Assembly (NCBI RefSeq): GCF_001421535.1
Contig: NZ_LMKN01000008.1
Location: 772,980-836,979, forward strand
Length of the DNA: 64,000 nucleotides
From: Sphingomonas sp. Leaf20
Lineage (GTDB): Bacteria; Pseudomonadota; Alphaproteobacteria; Sphingomonadales; Sphingomonadaceae
Direction of reading: 5' to 3'
A program made the translations under genes and the position numbers. Positions 53,734-62,675 of the stretch are shown in pieces. The notes beneath the pieces were generated by a model. The model saw nothing but the letters and a program-made list of their open reading frames with translations, searched no databases and was not told where the DNA came from. Each line of letters begins with the position of its first letter. Positions within the stretch are counted from its first letter, which is position 1.

Positions 53734-54978
53734 TCAGTCCTGACCCATGCGGTCGTCGAACAGGCCGTAGAGGATGGTCGAGGCATAGAGCTGGATTGCT
53801 TTTTCGCGCGGCATCGTCGCTGCCCATTTGCGCATGTCGAACGCCGCATTCTGCAGGGCCATCAGCGCCTGCGCCGCGATCAGCGCGTCGACCGCACGGA
53901 TCGATCCTTCGCCGATCCCGTCCATCATCATGCCCGCATAGCGTCGCGCGATCCCGTTCGATCGTTCGACCATCGCATCGCGCACCCGCGGCGGGAGGCC
54001 GCTGAGCGCGGTCGTCCGCAGCAGCGGCCCGCTCTCGGCGAACTGGACGTCGAGCAACGTCGCCAGGGTGCTCGACAGCCGGTTCCAATAGGTGCCGCCC
54101 TGCGCCTCGCCACGCGCCTGCGCATCCGCGATCGTGTCGAAGCTGCGCTTGTAGCAGGCGATGACCAGATCGTCCTTGGCATCGAGATGGTGGTAGAAGC
54201 TGCCCTTGGTGACGTTCAGTTCGGACGCGATCTTCTGCACCGAGGCGCCGCGATAGCCGAGCTCGTTGATCAGCCGCGTCGCCGCCAGCAGGAAGGCCTC
54301 GCGCCCCGGTTCGGCATCGTCGTGGCTCAGGTCGATCAGCTTGGGGGACCAGCGCGCCGAGGGGCCCGCGATCCCGTGCGCAAATACGTCCATCAGCCGC
54401 GTCTCGACACGCGCATATTGGTCGGGCTCGTACCGCGTCAGCCAGATCGGCAGCCAGAACGTGTTTTCGAGCAGGACGTGCGCACGCGCACTCTGGATGT
54501 CGGTCTGTGCGCGGCCCGTCGAAGGACCCCATAGCAGCCGAGTCCGACGGAACACCTCGCGCCAGCCCGCCATCAACCGGCTGCGGATCGGATCCTCGGT
54601 TGCGCGCAGGTCGGACAGGACGGCGAACGACTTTTCCTCGCCGCGCTGCACGCGCCCGAGCCGGGCCATGTTGAGCGAGAGATAGCGCGCGACGCGTTCG
54701 CGCGGCGTCGCTTCCTCCATCGCCTCGTCGAGCATGCGCAGGAGATAGTCGAGCGTGTTCTCGAACGCGGCGGCGGCAAGGTCTTCCTTGCGCTTGAAAT
54801 AATAGGTAACGCTCGTCGTGTTGAGGCCGACGCGACGCGCGACGTCTGCAAACGTCATGCCCTTCGCGCTCTGTTCGTTGATCGCCTCTGCCGCTGCGGC
54901 AAGTATGGCGTCACGTTTCGCGCGGAAGCGCTTCGTGCCCTGTTCGCCCTCGTCGCCTGCCGCTGCCGGAATCTTCAT
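53734..54978 (-). CDS. TetR-type regulator with two DNA-binding domains
   Basis: 414 residues, twice the usual TetR length. The N-terminal HTH (AKRDAILAAAAEAINEQSAK, GMTFADVARRVGLNTTSVTYYFKRKEDL) is at residues 21-70. A second complete HTH (REAFLLAATRLINELGYRGASVQKIASELNVTKGSFYHHLDAKDDL) lies near 225-270, each followed by a ligand domain. A single chain thus carries two TetR units. It diverges from the acyl-CoA dehydrogenase and likely regulates it; a GAAAC-N9-GTTTC dyad lies at 54980-54998. Confidence 0.9.
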   Translation of the reverse strand: MKIPAAAGDEGEQGTKRFRAKRDAILAAAAEAINEQSAKGMTFADVARRVGLNTTSVTYYFKRKEDLAAAAFENTLDYLLRMLDEAMEEATPRERVARYLSLNMARLGRVQRGEEKSFAVLSDLRATEDPIRSRLMAGWREVFRRTRLLWGPSTGRAQTDIQSARAHVLLENTFWLPIWLTRYEPDQYARVETRLMDVFAHGIAGPSARWSPKLIDLSHDDAEPGREAFLLAATRLINELGYRGASVQKIASELNVTKGSFYHHLDAKDDLVIACYKRSFDTIADAQARGEAQGGTYWNRLSSTLATLLDVQFAESGPLLRTTALSGLPPRVRDAMVERSNGIARRYAGMMMDGIGEGSIRAVDALIAAQALMALQNAAFDMRKWAATMPREKAIQLYASTILYGLFDDRMGQD

Positions 54979-54979
54979 C

Positions 54980-54998
54980 GAAACACCCTAACAGTTTC
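54980..54998. promoter_or_regulatory. Candidate TetR operator dyad
   Basis: GAAAC-N9-GTTTC, an inverted repeat beginning two bases upstream of the TetR ATG and 138 bases from the dehydrogenase start. Arms are short (5 bases) so the match could be chance. Confidence 0.35.
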
Positions 54999-55135
54999 AA
55001 TTTGAAGATACAGTGCTTTTTAGGTGCTTTCGCCGTGGCTTGTAAAAGGCGCGTCTGACGCCTCGTTCGATGCTTTACCGAAGATGCGGTATGGTTTACC
55101 CGGGTCATGAAACGGGATTGCGAAGGAGGCCGCAC

Positions 55136-56419
55136 GTGGATTTCACCTTGAGCGAACGAGAGACGTATTTTCGCGACCGGGTGCGGGATTTCATCGACCA
55201 GAACATCCGCCCGCGACAGTCCGATTATGACGCGCAGGCGCATGAAGGCGAGCGCTGGAAGGTGATTCCGGTCATCGAGGAGACGAAGGAGAAGGCCAAG
55301 GCCGCGGGGCTCTGGAATTTCTTCATGCCGCCGCATTCGGGCCAGACGCATGTCGATGATTCCTTCGCGTTCGAAGGGACGCAGCTGACCAATCTCGAAT
55401 ATGCGTTATGCGCGGAAGAGATGGGCAAGGTCAGCTGGGCGAGCGAATGCTTCAACTGTTCCGCACCCGATACGGGCAACATGGAGGTGTTCCACCGCTA
55501 TGGCACGCGCGAACAGAAGGAGGCGTGGCTCGGGCCGCTGATGCGCGGCGAGATCCGGTCCGCGTTCCTGATGACCGAACCCGCGGTGGCGTCGTCGGAC
55601 GCGACCAATATCGAGACGTCGATGGTGCGCGACGGTGATCATTACGTGATCAACGGGACCAAATGGTGGTCGTCGGGTGTCGGCGATCCGCGGTGCAAGA
55701 TCGCGATCGTGATGGGCAAGACGAGCCTCGAGGGCTCGCGTCACCAGCAGCAGAGCCAGATCCTCGTGCCGATGGACACGCCCGGCGTGACGATCAAGCG
55801 GATGCTGTCGGTCTATGGCTATGATCATGCGCCACACGGGCATGGCGAGGTCGTGCTCGACAATGTCCGCGTGCCCGTCGAGAACGTGCTGCTGGGCGAG
55901 GGACGCGGGTTCGAGATCGCGCAGGGCCGGCTTGGACCGGGGCGCATCCACCACTGCATGCGGACGATCGGCGTGGCCGAGACCGCGATCGAGGCGATGG
56001 CGCGGCGTCTGCTGACCCGCGTCGCGTTCGGCAAGCGGATCGCGGACTTCTCGGTGTGGGAGGAGCGGATCGCGACCGCGCGGATCGATATCGAGATGAC
56101 GCGGCTGCTGTGCCTCAAGGCGGCGGACATGATGGACAAGGCGGGCAACAAGTCCGCGCAGATCGAGATTTCGATGATCAAGGTCGCCGCGCCGAACATG
56201 GCGCTCAGGATCCTCGACGACGCGATCCAGGCGCATGGCGGGGGCGGCGTATCGGGCGATTTCCGGCTGGCGCACGACTGGGCGGCGATGCGGACGCTCC
56301 GGTTCGCCGATGGTCCGGACGAGGTCCACAACCGCTCGATCGCGCGCAACGAGTTCGGGAAATACGGCGACTTCCGCAAGGGTGGCGTATCGAGCGGGGA
56401 TATCGGGGTGAGCCGGTAA
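55136..56419 (+). CDS. ACAD10/11-like acyl-CoA dehydrogenase
   Basis: 427 residues from the GTG at 55136, with AAGGAGG at 55124-55130. Dehydrogenase fold throughout: [20 protein letters not shown] near residue 110, [18 protein letters not shown] near 140-160, [35 protein letters not shown] and [12 protein letters not shown]. These segments match the dehydrogenase half of ACAD11/ACAD10, more than ordinary fatty-acyl dehydrogenases. A matching kinase gene lies two genes on. FAD cofactor; substrate probably a phosphorylated 4-hydroxyacyl-CoA (inference). Confidence 0.9.
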   Translation: MDFTLSERETYFRDRVRDFIDQNIRPRQSDYDAQAHEGERWKVIPVIEETKEKAKAAGLWNFFMPPHSGQTHVDDSFAFEGTQLTNLEYALCAEEMGKVSWASECFNCSAPDTGNMEVFHRYGTREQKEAWLGPLMRGEIRSAFLMTEPAVASSDATNIETSMVRDGDHYVINGTKWWSSGVGDPRCKIAIVMGKTSLEGSRHQQQSQILVPMDTPGVTIKRMLSVYGYDHAPHGHGEVVLDNVRVPVENVLLGEGRGFEIAQGRLGPGRIHHCMRTIGVAETAIEAMARRLLTRVAFGKRIADFSVWEERIATARIDIEMTRLLCLKAADMMDKAGNKSAQIEISMIKVAAPNMALRILDDAIQAHGGGGVSGDFRLAHDWAAMRTLRFADGPDEVHNRSIARNEFGKYGDFRKGGVSSGDIGVSR

Positions 56420-56457
56420 TTTCCCGTTAGGCATGGATTCAAGACTGCTCTCCGCCA

Positions 56458-56550
56458 AACCCGTCACCCCAGCGTAAGCTGGGGTATCCCGCTTGGCTGG
56501 TGCCGCGATTCGAAACGGGGAGATCCCAGCTTGCGCTGGGATGACGGGTT
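56458..56550. repeat. Palindromic intergenic repeat, second copy
   Basis: Outer arms AACCCGTCA / TGACGGGTT surround a hairpin CCCCAGC-GTAA-GCTGGGG, a middle segment and CCCAGC-TTGC-GCTGGG. It lies between the acyl-CoA dehydrogenase and the alcohol dehydrogenase genes. The same plan and near-identical bases recur at 63909-63994. It may terminate transcription of the upstream gene. Confidence 0.8.
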
Positions 56551-56580
56551 GGGGGGGGGCAAAACAAGCGAAAGGCAGAC

Positions 56581-57663
56581 ATGAAAGCCGCAGTCCTTTT
56601 CGAAGCCAATACCCCGCTCAGCATCGAGGACGTCACCGTCTCGAAGCCTGGCCCGCGCGAGGTCCTGATCCGGACGATGGCGGTAGGCGTCTGCCGTTCG
56701 GACCTGCACTTCGTCGACGGCGCCTATCCGCATGCGATGCCGACAATCCCCGGCCACGAAGCCTGCGGCGTGGTCGAGGCGATCGGTGACGAGGTTGGCA
56801 TGGTCAAGGTCGGCGACCATGTCGTGACGTGTCTGTCGGCGTTCTGCGGCCACTGCGAATTCTGCGTCACCGGGCGCATGGCGCTCTGCATCGACGCTTC
56901 GGTGCGTCGTCCCAAGGGCGCCGCGCCGCGGCTCATGCTCGGCGACCGGCCGATCGCGCAGATGCTCAACCTGTCCGCCTATGCCGAGATGATGCTGGTT
57001 CACGAGCATGCGTGCGTCGCGATCGACCGCGACATGCCGATGGATCGCGCCGCGTTGCTGGGCTGCGCGATCACCACCGGGGCAGGCGCGGTGTTCAACA
57101 CCACCGACGTGACGCCGGGCGAGACGGTGTGCGTCGTCGGGTGCGGTGGCATCGGGCTCGCGGCGGTGAACGCGGCGAAGATCGCCGGCGCCGGCAAGAT
57201 CATCGCGCTCGATCCCGTCCCCGAAAAGCGGGCGATGGCGGAGAAGCTCGGCGCGACGCACAGCATCGACGCGTTGTCGGATACCGCCGCCGACGAGGTC
57301 GTCGCGATCACCAAAGGCGGCGTTCATCACGCGATCGAGGCGGTCGGGCGGGCGCAATCGGCGGCGACCGCGGTCAAGGTGCTGCGCCGCGGCGGGACCG
57401 CGACGGTTCTCGGGATGATGCCGCTCGGCGAGAAGGTCGGGCTGTCGGCGATGGACCTGTTGTCGGGCAAGCGGCTGCAGGGCGGTTTCATGGGGTCGAA
57501 CCGGTTTCCCGTCGACATTCCGCGGCTCGTCGACTTCTACATGCGCGGGTTGCTCGATCTCGACACGATCATCGCCGACCGGATGCCGCTCGAGCGGATC
57601 AACGACGCGTTCGACGAACTGCGGCGCGGCGACACGACTCGCAGCGTGATCACCTTCGCATGA
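56581..57663 (+). CDS. Zinc-dependent alcohol dehydrogenase family protein
   Basis: 360 residues. Medium-chain dehydrogenase: catalytic zinc in GVCRSDLHFVDG and PGHEACGVVEAIG, structural-zinc-like CGHCEFCVTGRMALC, nucleotide fold VGCGGIGLAAVNAAKIAGAG followed by an acidic ALDPVPEKR (NAD-like). It probably oxidises a hydroxyacyl or alcohol intermediate of the surrounding pathway. AAAGGCAG 9 bases upstream is the ribosome site. The stop overlaps the kinase gene. Confidence 0.9.
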   Translation: MKAAVLFEANTPLSIEDVTVSKPGPREVLIRTMAVGVCRSDLHFVDGAYPHAMPTIPGHEACGVVEAIGDEVGMVKVGDHVVTCLSAFCGHCEFCVTGRMALCIDASVRRPKGAAPRLMLGDRPIAQMLNLSAYAEMMLVHEHACVAIDRDMPMDRAALLGCAITTGAGAVFNTTDVTPGETVCVVGCGGIGLAAVNAAKIAGAGKIIALDPVPEKRAMAEKLGATHSIDALSDTAADEVVAITKGGVHHAIEAVGRAQSAATAVKVLRRGGTATVLGMMPLGEKVGLSAMDLLSGKRLQGGFMGSNRFPVDIPRLVDFYMRGLLDLDTIIADRMPLERINDAFDELRRGDTTRSVITFA

Positions 57664-58727
57664 GCAGCGACGCAGCCAGCACGATGGTCGGCACGATCGC
57701 GGTCGGCGAGAAGGACCGGCTCGATCTCGACCGGCTGACGGCCTGGATGGACACGAACGTCGACGGATTTGCCGGGCCGCTGACATACGCCAAGTTCGCC
57801 GGCGGTCAGTCGAACCCCACCTACCGGCTCGACACGCCCGAGCGGGCGTATGTCCTGCGACGCAAACCGTTCGGGCCGATCCTGCCCTCCGCGCACGCGG
57901 TCGACCGTGAATATACGGTGATCGCCGGCCTCCATCCGACGGGCTTTCCGGTGCCGCGGCCATATGGGCTCTGCGAGGATCCCGGCGTCATCGGCGCGGC
58001 GTTCTACGTGATGGAGATGGTCGAAGGACGGACCATCTGGGACGGTTCCATGCCCGGCGCGACGCGTGCCGATCGTCGGGCGCATTATGACGCGATGGTC
58101 GACACGCTCGCCGCGCTTCACAATACCGATCACGTCGCGGCCGGGCTCGGCGCCTATGGCAAGCCGGGCAATTATTTCGAGCGACAGGTCGGCCGGTGGA
58201 CCAAGCAGTATCGCGCGGCGGAGACCGAGCGGATGGACTCGGTCGAGCGACTGATCGAATGGCTGCCGCGTACGCTGCCCGAGCAGACGCGGACGTCGAT
58301 CGTGCACGGCGACTATCGTATCGACAACATGATCTTCGCACCCGCCGAGCCCAGGGTGATCGCGGTGCTCGACTGGGAGCTGTCGACGCTCGGCGACCCG
58401 CTGGCCGATTTTTCCTACCTGCTGATGAGCTGGGTGACCGAGCCCGAGGGACGCTCCGGCGTGCTCGGGATGACCGGGGACGAAACGGGGATCCCGACGA
58501 TCGAACAGGTCGTCGAACGCTATTGCGCGGCAACGGGGCGCGACGGCGTTCCCGATCTCAACTGGTATTTCGCGTACAATCTCTTCCGCCTGACGGGGAT
58601 CGTCCAGGGGATCAAGCGGCGGATCATCGACGGTACGGCGTCGAGCGCGCAGGCGGAGAAGACGGTGGCGAAAATTCACGGTCTCGCGGATGCGGCCTGG
58701 GGGTTCGCGGTCAAGGCGGGGGCGTGA
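57660..58727 (+). CDS. APH-like phosphotransferase of the ACAD10/11 type
   Basis: 355 residues. Kinase-like fold: GGQSNPTYRLDTPERAYVLR near residue 40-60 with the ATP-binding lysine/arginine, VMEMVEGRTIWDG, the catalytic loop VHGDYRIDNMIF near residue 214 and metal-binding LDWELSTLGDPLADFSYLLM near residue 236. These are the motifs of the kinase domain of ACAD10/11 and of the phosphotransferase of the Pseudomonas putida levulinate pathway, which phosphorylate a 4-hydroxyacyl-CoA. It overlaps the alcohol dehydrogenase stop (ATGA). Cytosolic. Confidence 0.9.
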   Translation: MSSDAASTMVGTIAVGEKDRLDLDRLTAWMDTNVDGFAGPLTYAKFAGGQSNPTYRLDTPERAYVLRRKPFGPILPSAHAVDREYTVIAGLHPTGFPVPRPYGLCEDPGVIGAAFYVMEMVEGRTIWDGSMPGATRADRRAHYDAMVDTLAALHNTDHVAAGLGAYGKPGNYFERQVGRWTKQYRAAETERMDSVERLIEWLPRTLPEQTRTSIVHGDYRIDNMIFAPAEPRVIAVLDWELSTLGDPLADFSYLLMSWVTEPEGRSGVLGMTGDETGIPTIEQVVERYCAATGRDGVPDLNWYFAYNLFRLTGIVQGIKRRIIDGTASSAQAEKTVAKIHGLADAAWGFAVKAGA

Positions 58728-58838
58728 GACGCGCGACATGACGTCCCGTCCTTTGGCGAAACGCAGCCTTTGCTGATGACGGGTTTGGAGAAGCGGTAGG
58801 CGTTCACGCCGTCAGTCGACGGAACAGGGAGCAAGCAG

Positions 58839-59603
58839 ATGTCGCAATTCGACCTGACCGGAACGGTCGCCATCATCACCGGATCGTCGCGAGGCATCGG
58901 CCTCGCGTCGGCGCGCGAACTCGCCGAGCACGGCGCGAAGGTCGTCATTTCGAGCCGCAAGCAGGACGCGTGCGATAGTGTGGCGCGCGAGATCAACGCC
59001 CGGCACGGCGATGGCACCGCTATCGCGATCGCGGCCAACATCTCCGACAAGGCGGGATTGCAGGCGCTGGTCGACCAGACGCGGGCGGCGTTCGGCAGGA
59101 TCGACATCCTCGTCTGCAACGCGGCCTCGAACCCCTATTACGGGCCGCAGGCGGGTATCGCCGATGACCAGTTCCGCAAGATCCTCGACAACAACATCGT
59201 CTCGAACCACTGGCTGATCCAGATGGTCGCGCCGGAGATGACCGAGCGCGGCGCCGGGAGCATCATCATCATCTCGTCGATCGGCGGTCTTCGCGGCTCG
59301 CCGGTGATCGGCGCCTATTGCATCAGCAAGGCCGCGGATATGCAGCTCGCACGCAATCTCGCGGTCGAATTCGGGCCGTCGGGCGTCCGCGTCAACTGCA
59401 TCGCACCCGGTCTCATCAAGACCGATTTCGCGCGCGCCTTGTGGGAACATCCCGACCGGATCGAGGCCGCGAATACGCGCGTACCGCTGCGACGGATCGG
59501 CGAGCCGCACGAGATAGCGGGCGCGGTCGTGTTCCTCGCATCGTCCGCGAGCAGCTTCATGACGGGACAGACGATGGTCCTCGACGGCGGGGTCACGATT
59601 TAA
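58839..59603 (+). CDS. SDR family oxidoreductase
   Basis: 254 residues. Cofactor motif TGSSRGIG is at residues 14-21, CNAAS near 90, Ser in ISSIGG near 148, and the active-site pair in YCISKAA near 160. It resembles dehydrogenase/reductase SDR family member 4-like proteins. The 3' end MTGQTMVLDGGVTI is typical. GGGAGC 8 bases upstream is the ribosome site. It probably handles a 3- or 4-hydroxyacyl intermediate together with the downstream SDR. Confidence 0.92.
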   Translation: MSQFDLTGTVAIITGSSRGIGLASARELAEHGAKVVISSRKQDACDSVAREINARHGDGTAIAIAANISDKAGLQALVDQTRAAFGRIDILVCNAASNPYYGPQAGIADDQFRKILDNNIVSNHWLIQMVAPEMTERGAGSIIIISSIGGLRGSPVIGAYCISKAADMQLARNLAVEFGPSGVRVNCIAPGLIKTDFARALWEHPDRIEAANTRVPLRRIGEPHEIAGAVVFLASSASSFMTGQTMVLDGGVTI

Positions 59604-59614
59604 CGGAGGGCATC

Positions 59615-60412
59615 ATGCGTTTTCAGGACAGGTCGATCATCGTCACCGGCGCGGGTTCGGGCATCGGTCGGGCCGCGGCATTGCTGTTCGCTGCGGAGGG
59701 CGGCCGGGTGGTCGTCGCGGATCTCACCGAGGGCGCCGACGAGACGGCGCGGATGATCACCGATGCGGGGGGGACGGCAAGTGCGATCCGGATGGACGCG
59801 GGATCCGAGGAGGATGTCGTCCGCACCGTGACGCTGGCGTGTGACAGCTTTGGCGGGCTCGACGTGATGTTCGCCAATGCGGGGATCTCGGGCGGGATGG
59901 CGAACCTGTTCGATACCGACGTGGCGCTGTTCACGGAGGTGCTTCGCGTCAACCTGATCGGGCCGTTCCTCGCGGTCAAGCATGCCGCACCGCGGATCGG
60001 CGAGCGCGGCAAGGGGGCGATCATCCTGACCGCGAGCGTCGCGGGAATCCGGTCGGGCGCCGGTTCGCCCGCCTATTCCGCCTCTAAGGCCGGCGTGATC
60101 AACCTTGCCGCGGTGTCGGCACAGCAATTGTCGGGGGCCAACGTCCGGGTCAACGCGATCTGCCCGGGCCTGACCGAGACGGGGATGACCAAACCGGTGT
60201 TCGATTATGCCCGCGAGTCCGACAAGATGCACCGGGTCGGCCGGTTGAACCCGCTTCACCGCGGCGCGCAGCCCGACGAGCTCGCCAAGGTCGCGCTGTT
60301 CCTCGCGTCGGACGATGCCAGCTATGTGAATGGCCAGGCGATCGCCGTCGACGGCGGGCTGTCGTCAAGCCATCCGGTGACGCGTCAGGACTATGGCAAG
60401 ACCGCGGTCTGA
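59615..60412 (+). CDS. SDR family oxidoreductase
   Basis: 265 residues from the Met at 59615, after GGAGGG; a longer frame upstream overlaps the previous gene and is rejected. TGAGSGIG is at 11-18, ANAGISGG near 88, Ser in TASVAG near 139 and YSASKAG near 152. ICPGLTETGM and NGQAIAVDGGLSS are also characteristic. A second hydroxyacyl or alcohol dehydrogenase in the same unit. It converges with the TesB gene 33 bases away. Confidence 0.92.
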   Translation: MRFQDRSIIVTGAGSGIGRAAALLFAAEGGRVVVADLTEGADETARMITDAGGTASAIRMDAGSEEDVVRTVTLACDSFGGLDVMFANAGISGGMANLFDTDVALFTEVLRVNLIGPFLAVKHAAPRIGERGKGAIILTASVAGIRSGAGSPAYSASKAGVINLAAVSAQQLSGANVRVNAICPGLTETGMTKPVFDYARESDKMHRVGRLNPLHRGAQPDELAKVALFLASDDASYVNGQAIAVDGGLSSSHPVTRQDYGKTAV

Positions 60413-60445
60413 CGCGGTCCCGGGGGCGGGCGGGGCGCTGTCGGC

Positions 60446-61327
60446 TCAGCGCCGCATCCGGATCAGTCCTTCCTGTGCGACGCTTGCGACCAGCCGGCCG
60501 TCGCGCGAGAAGATCTTGCCGCGGTTGAACCCGCGCGCGTGGCCCGACCAGGGCGCATCGCAGGCGTAGAGCAGCCAGTCGTCGGCGCGGAAATCCTCGT
60601 GCAGCCAGAGCGAGTGATCGAGGCTCGCGGTCTGTAGCCCCGGCGTGATCCAGTTGACGCCGTGCGGCAGCAACGCGGTCCCCAGCAGCGCCATGTCCGA
60701 GGCATAGGACAGGACTGCGCGGTGCATTGCCGGGTCGTCGCCGATCGGCGCGACGATGCGAAACCAGTTGGCATGGTTCGGCGCCTGCGCGGGTGGATCG
60801 ATCCAGCTGCGCGGGTTGACCGGGCGGACCTCGATCGGGCGCCAGCGGAGCATGTGCGCGCGGAATTTCTCGGGGATGCCGTCGAGATTTTCCAGCCGCA
60901 GGTCACGGTCCGAGCGGAGTATCTCGGGTGGCGCGACGTCGGGCATCACGTCCTGGTGATGCAGGCCGTCCTCGGGCGTCTGGAACGATGCCGCCATATT
61001 GAGGATCGGCTGCCCCTTCTGCATCGCGATCACGCGGCGCGTCGCAAAGCTGCGACCCTCGAAGTCGCGGACGACGCGGTAGACGATCGGATAATCCTCG
61101 TTACCCGGGCGCATGAAATAGGCGTGGAGCGAATGCGCCGCCTTGGGCGCCTCGGTCGACCGCTGCGCGGCCTGCAGCGCCTGCGCGATCACCTGACCGC
61201 CGAACACGCGGCCGACACCGCCGGGCTGGCGCTTGCCGACATACAGGTCGGTATCGACCTCCTCGATCTCGAGCAGGTCGACAAGGCCCTTGGCGAGGGC
61301 TTCGGGGGACGTATCGGCAATATCCAC
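60446..61327 (-). CDS. tesB: Acyl-CoA thioesterase II (TesB)
   Basis: 293 residues from the GTG at 61327, preceded by GGAGGT about 10 bases earlier. A longer frame (to 61441) would translate a palindromic repeat (PREGGGPDWAPAFAG) and is not likely to be coding. Two hotdog domains: RVFGGQVIAQALQAAQRST near residue 40-60 and YFMRPGNEDYPIVYRV near 70-85, with the C-terminal SLDHSLWLHEDFRADDWLLY (catalytic Asp/Thr/Gln region). It hydrolyses medium- and long-chain acyl-CoA. Confidence 0.9.
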   Translation of the reverse strand: MDIADTSPEALAKGLVDLLEIEEVDTDLYVGKRQPGGVGRVFGGQVIAQALQAAQRSTEAPKAAHSLHAYFMRPGNEDYPIVYRVVRDFEGRSFATRRVIAMQKGQPILNMAASFQTPEDGLHHQDVMPDVAPPEILRSDRDLRLENLDGIPEKFRAHMLRWRPIEVRPVNPRSWIDPPAQAPNHANWFRIVAPIGDDPAMHRAVLSYASDMALLGTALLPHGVNWITPGLQTASLDHSLWLHEDFRADDWLLYACDAPWSGHARGFNRGKIFSRDGRLVASVAQEGLIRMRR

Positions 61328-61346
61328 GCGTATCTGACCTCCATGC

Positions 61347-61395
61347 TCTCCCGCGAAGGCGGGAGCCCAGTCTGGGCCCCCGCCTTCGCGGGGGT
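61347..61395. repeat. GC-rich triple-hairpin element before tesB
   Basis: CTCCCGC-GAAG-GCGGGAG, CCCAG-T-CTGGG and CCCCCGC-CTTC-GCGGGGG follow each other directly, and the two outer hairpins also pair with each other in part. It lies in the gap between tesB and the preceding acyl-CoA dehydrogenase stop (61407). Such elements recur in sphingomonad genomes. Confidence 0.8.
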
Positions 61396-61406
61396 ACACC
61401 GTAGCG

Positions 61407-62534
61407 TCAATAGCCCGCGGCGATGGCCAGTCGGTCGGCATGGAAGTTGGCGTCGCCGAACAGCTCGGCCAGCACGCGCGCGCGCTTCATGTAAAAGCCG
61501 ATGTCATATTCGTCGGTCATGCCGATGCCGCCGTGCATCTGGACGCTTTCCTGCACGCTGAGCGTCGTGGCGAGCGCGGTCATCGCCTTGGCGACCGAGA
61601 CAGCCTCGTCCGCGCGGTCGCTTCCCAGGTCGAGCAATTGCTGGGCCTTGAGCACGGCGGCGCGCGCGACCTCCATCTCGGAGTAGAGATGCGCGGCGCG
61701 GTGCTGGAGCGCCTGGAAGCTGCCGATCAGCGTGCCGAACTGCTTGCGCTGCTTCATGTAACCGATCGTCATGTCCATCGCGCCGCCGCCGACGCCGAGC
61801 AGTTCGGCCGACGCGCCGGTGCGGCCCGCGCGGAGCAGCCGATCGAGCGGCGCGCGGCCGGCATCGACCTCGCCGATCACGGCATCGGCATCGACCTCCA
61901 CGCCGTCGAAGTCGAGCCGCGCGGCAAGGCTCGCATCGGCGAGGCGTTCGGCGTTCGCACTCAGCCCAGCGGCGTCCTTCGGCACGGCGAACAGCGTGAT
62001 GCCGTCGGCATCGTCCGCGCCGCCTGCGGTACGCGCGGCGACGATGATCAGGTCGGCGGTGTGGCCATGCGCGACGAAGCGCTTTGCGCCGGTCAGTTTG
62101 AAACCGTTGCCCGCGCGTTCGGCGGTCATCGCGATGCTGTCGCGGTGCTTGGCAGCCTCGTCGATCGCAAGCGCGGCGACGGTCTCGCCGGCGATGATGC
62201 CGGGGAACCAGCGTTCGGCCTGACCGGTGCCCTTGAGCGCCTCGACCGCGGCGACGGCGGTGGTCAGGAAGGGGGAGGGCGACAGGTTGCGACCGATCTG
62301 TTCGAGCACGACGCCCGCCTCGACATGGCCGAGCCCGAGCCCGCCCTGGTCCTCGCCGATCAGGATGCCGGTAAAGCCCATCTCGGCGAACTGCTTCCAC
62401 AGGTCGCGCGAGAAGCCGGTGGAGTCCTCGGCATCACGCAGCGCGCGCATATGGCTGACGGGGGCGTGTTCCGCCACGAAGTCGCGGATCGTGTCCTGAA
62501 GGACGGTCTGGTCGTCGTCGAGATAGAGTGGCAT
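61407..62534 (-). CDS. Acyl-CoA dehydrogenase, small-subunit type
   Basis: 375 residues. N-terminal helical domain MPLYLDDDQTVLQDTIRDFV, LIGEDQGGLGLGHVEAGVVL, then FAD-domain GFKLTGAKRFVAHGHTAD and C-terminal YMKQRKQFGTLIGSFQALQH with MHGGIGMTDEYDIGFYMK. The usual catalytic Glu position and fatty-acyl motifs are atypical. It resembles one subunit of the alpha2beta2 acyl-CoA dehydrogenases (FadE/ChsE type) in steroid side-chain breakdown. The next gene is its probable partner, 141 bases upstream. Confidence 0.88.
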   Translation of the reverse strand: MPLYLDDDQTVLQDTIRDFVAEHAPVSHMRALRDAEDSTGFSRDLWKQFAEMGFTGILIGEDQGGLGLGHVEAGVVLEQIGRNLSPSPFLTTAVAAVEALKGTGQAERWFPGIIAGETVAALAIDEAAKHRDSIAMTAERAGNGFKLTGAKRFVAHGHTADLIIVAARTAGGADDADGITLFAVPKDAAGLSANAERLADASLAARLDFDGVEVDADAVIGEVDAGRAPLDRLLRAGRTGASAELLGVGGGAMDMTIGYMKQRKQFGTLIGSFQALQHRAAHLYSEMEVARAAVLKAQQLLDLGSDRADEAVSVAKAMTALATTLSVQESVQMHGGIGMTDEYDIGFYMKRARVLAELFGDANFHADRLAIAAGY

Positions 62535-62550
62535 TTCTGTTCCTTCTGCT

Positions 62551-62668
62551 CCCTCTCCCCGCCGGGGAGAGGGGCGGGGTGAGGGGTGGTGGGGCGGATC
62601 GTCCGAGCCTCACTGCCCCTCACCCGCCTTCGCTTCGCTGCGGCACCCTCTCCCCGGTGGGGAGAGGG
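62551..62668. repeat. Intergenic repeat with two CCCTCTCCCC palindromes
   Basis: CCCTCTCCCC-GCC-GGGGAGAGGG (62551-62573) and CCCTCTCCCC-GGT-GGGGAGAGGG (62646-62668) flank a 72-base segment containing further inverted sequence (GTGAGGGG/CCCCTCAC). It fills the space between the two acyl-CoA dehydrogenase genes, reaching within 7 bases of the larger one's stop codon. Confidence 0.85.
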
Positions 62669-62675
62669 AATGAAT

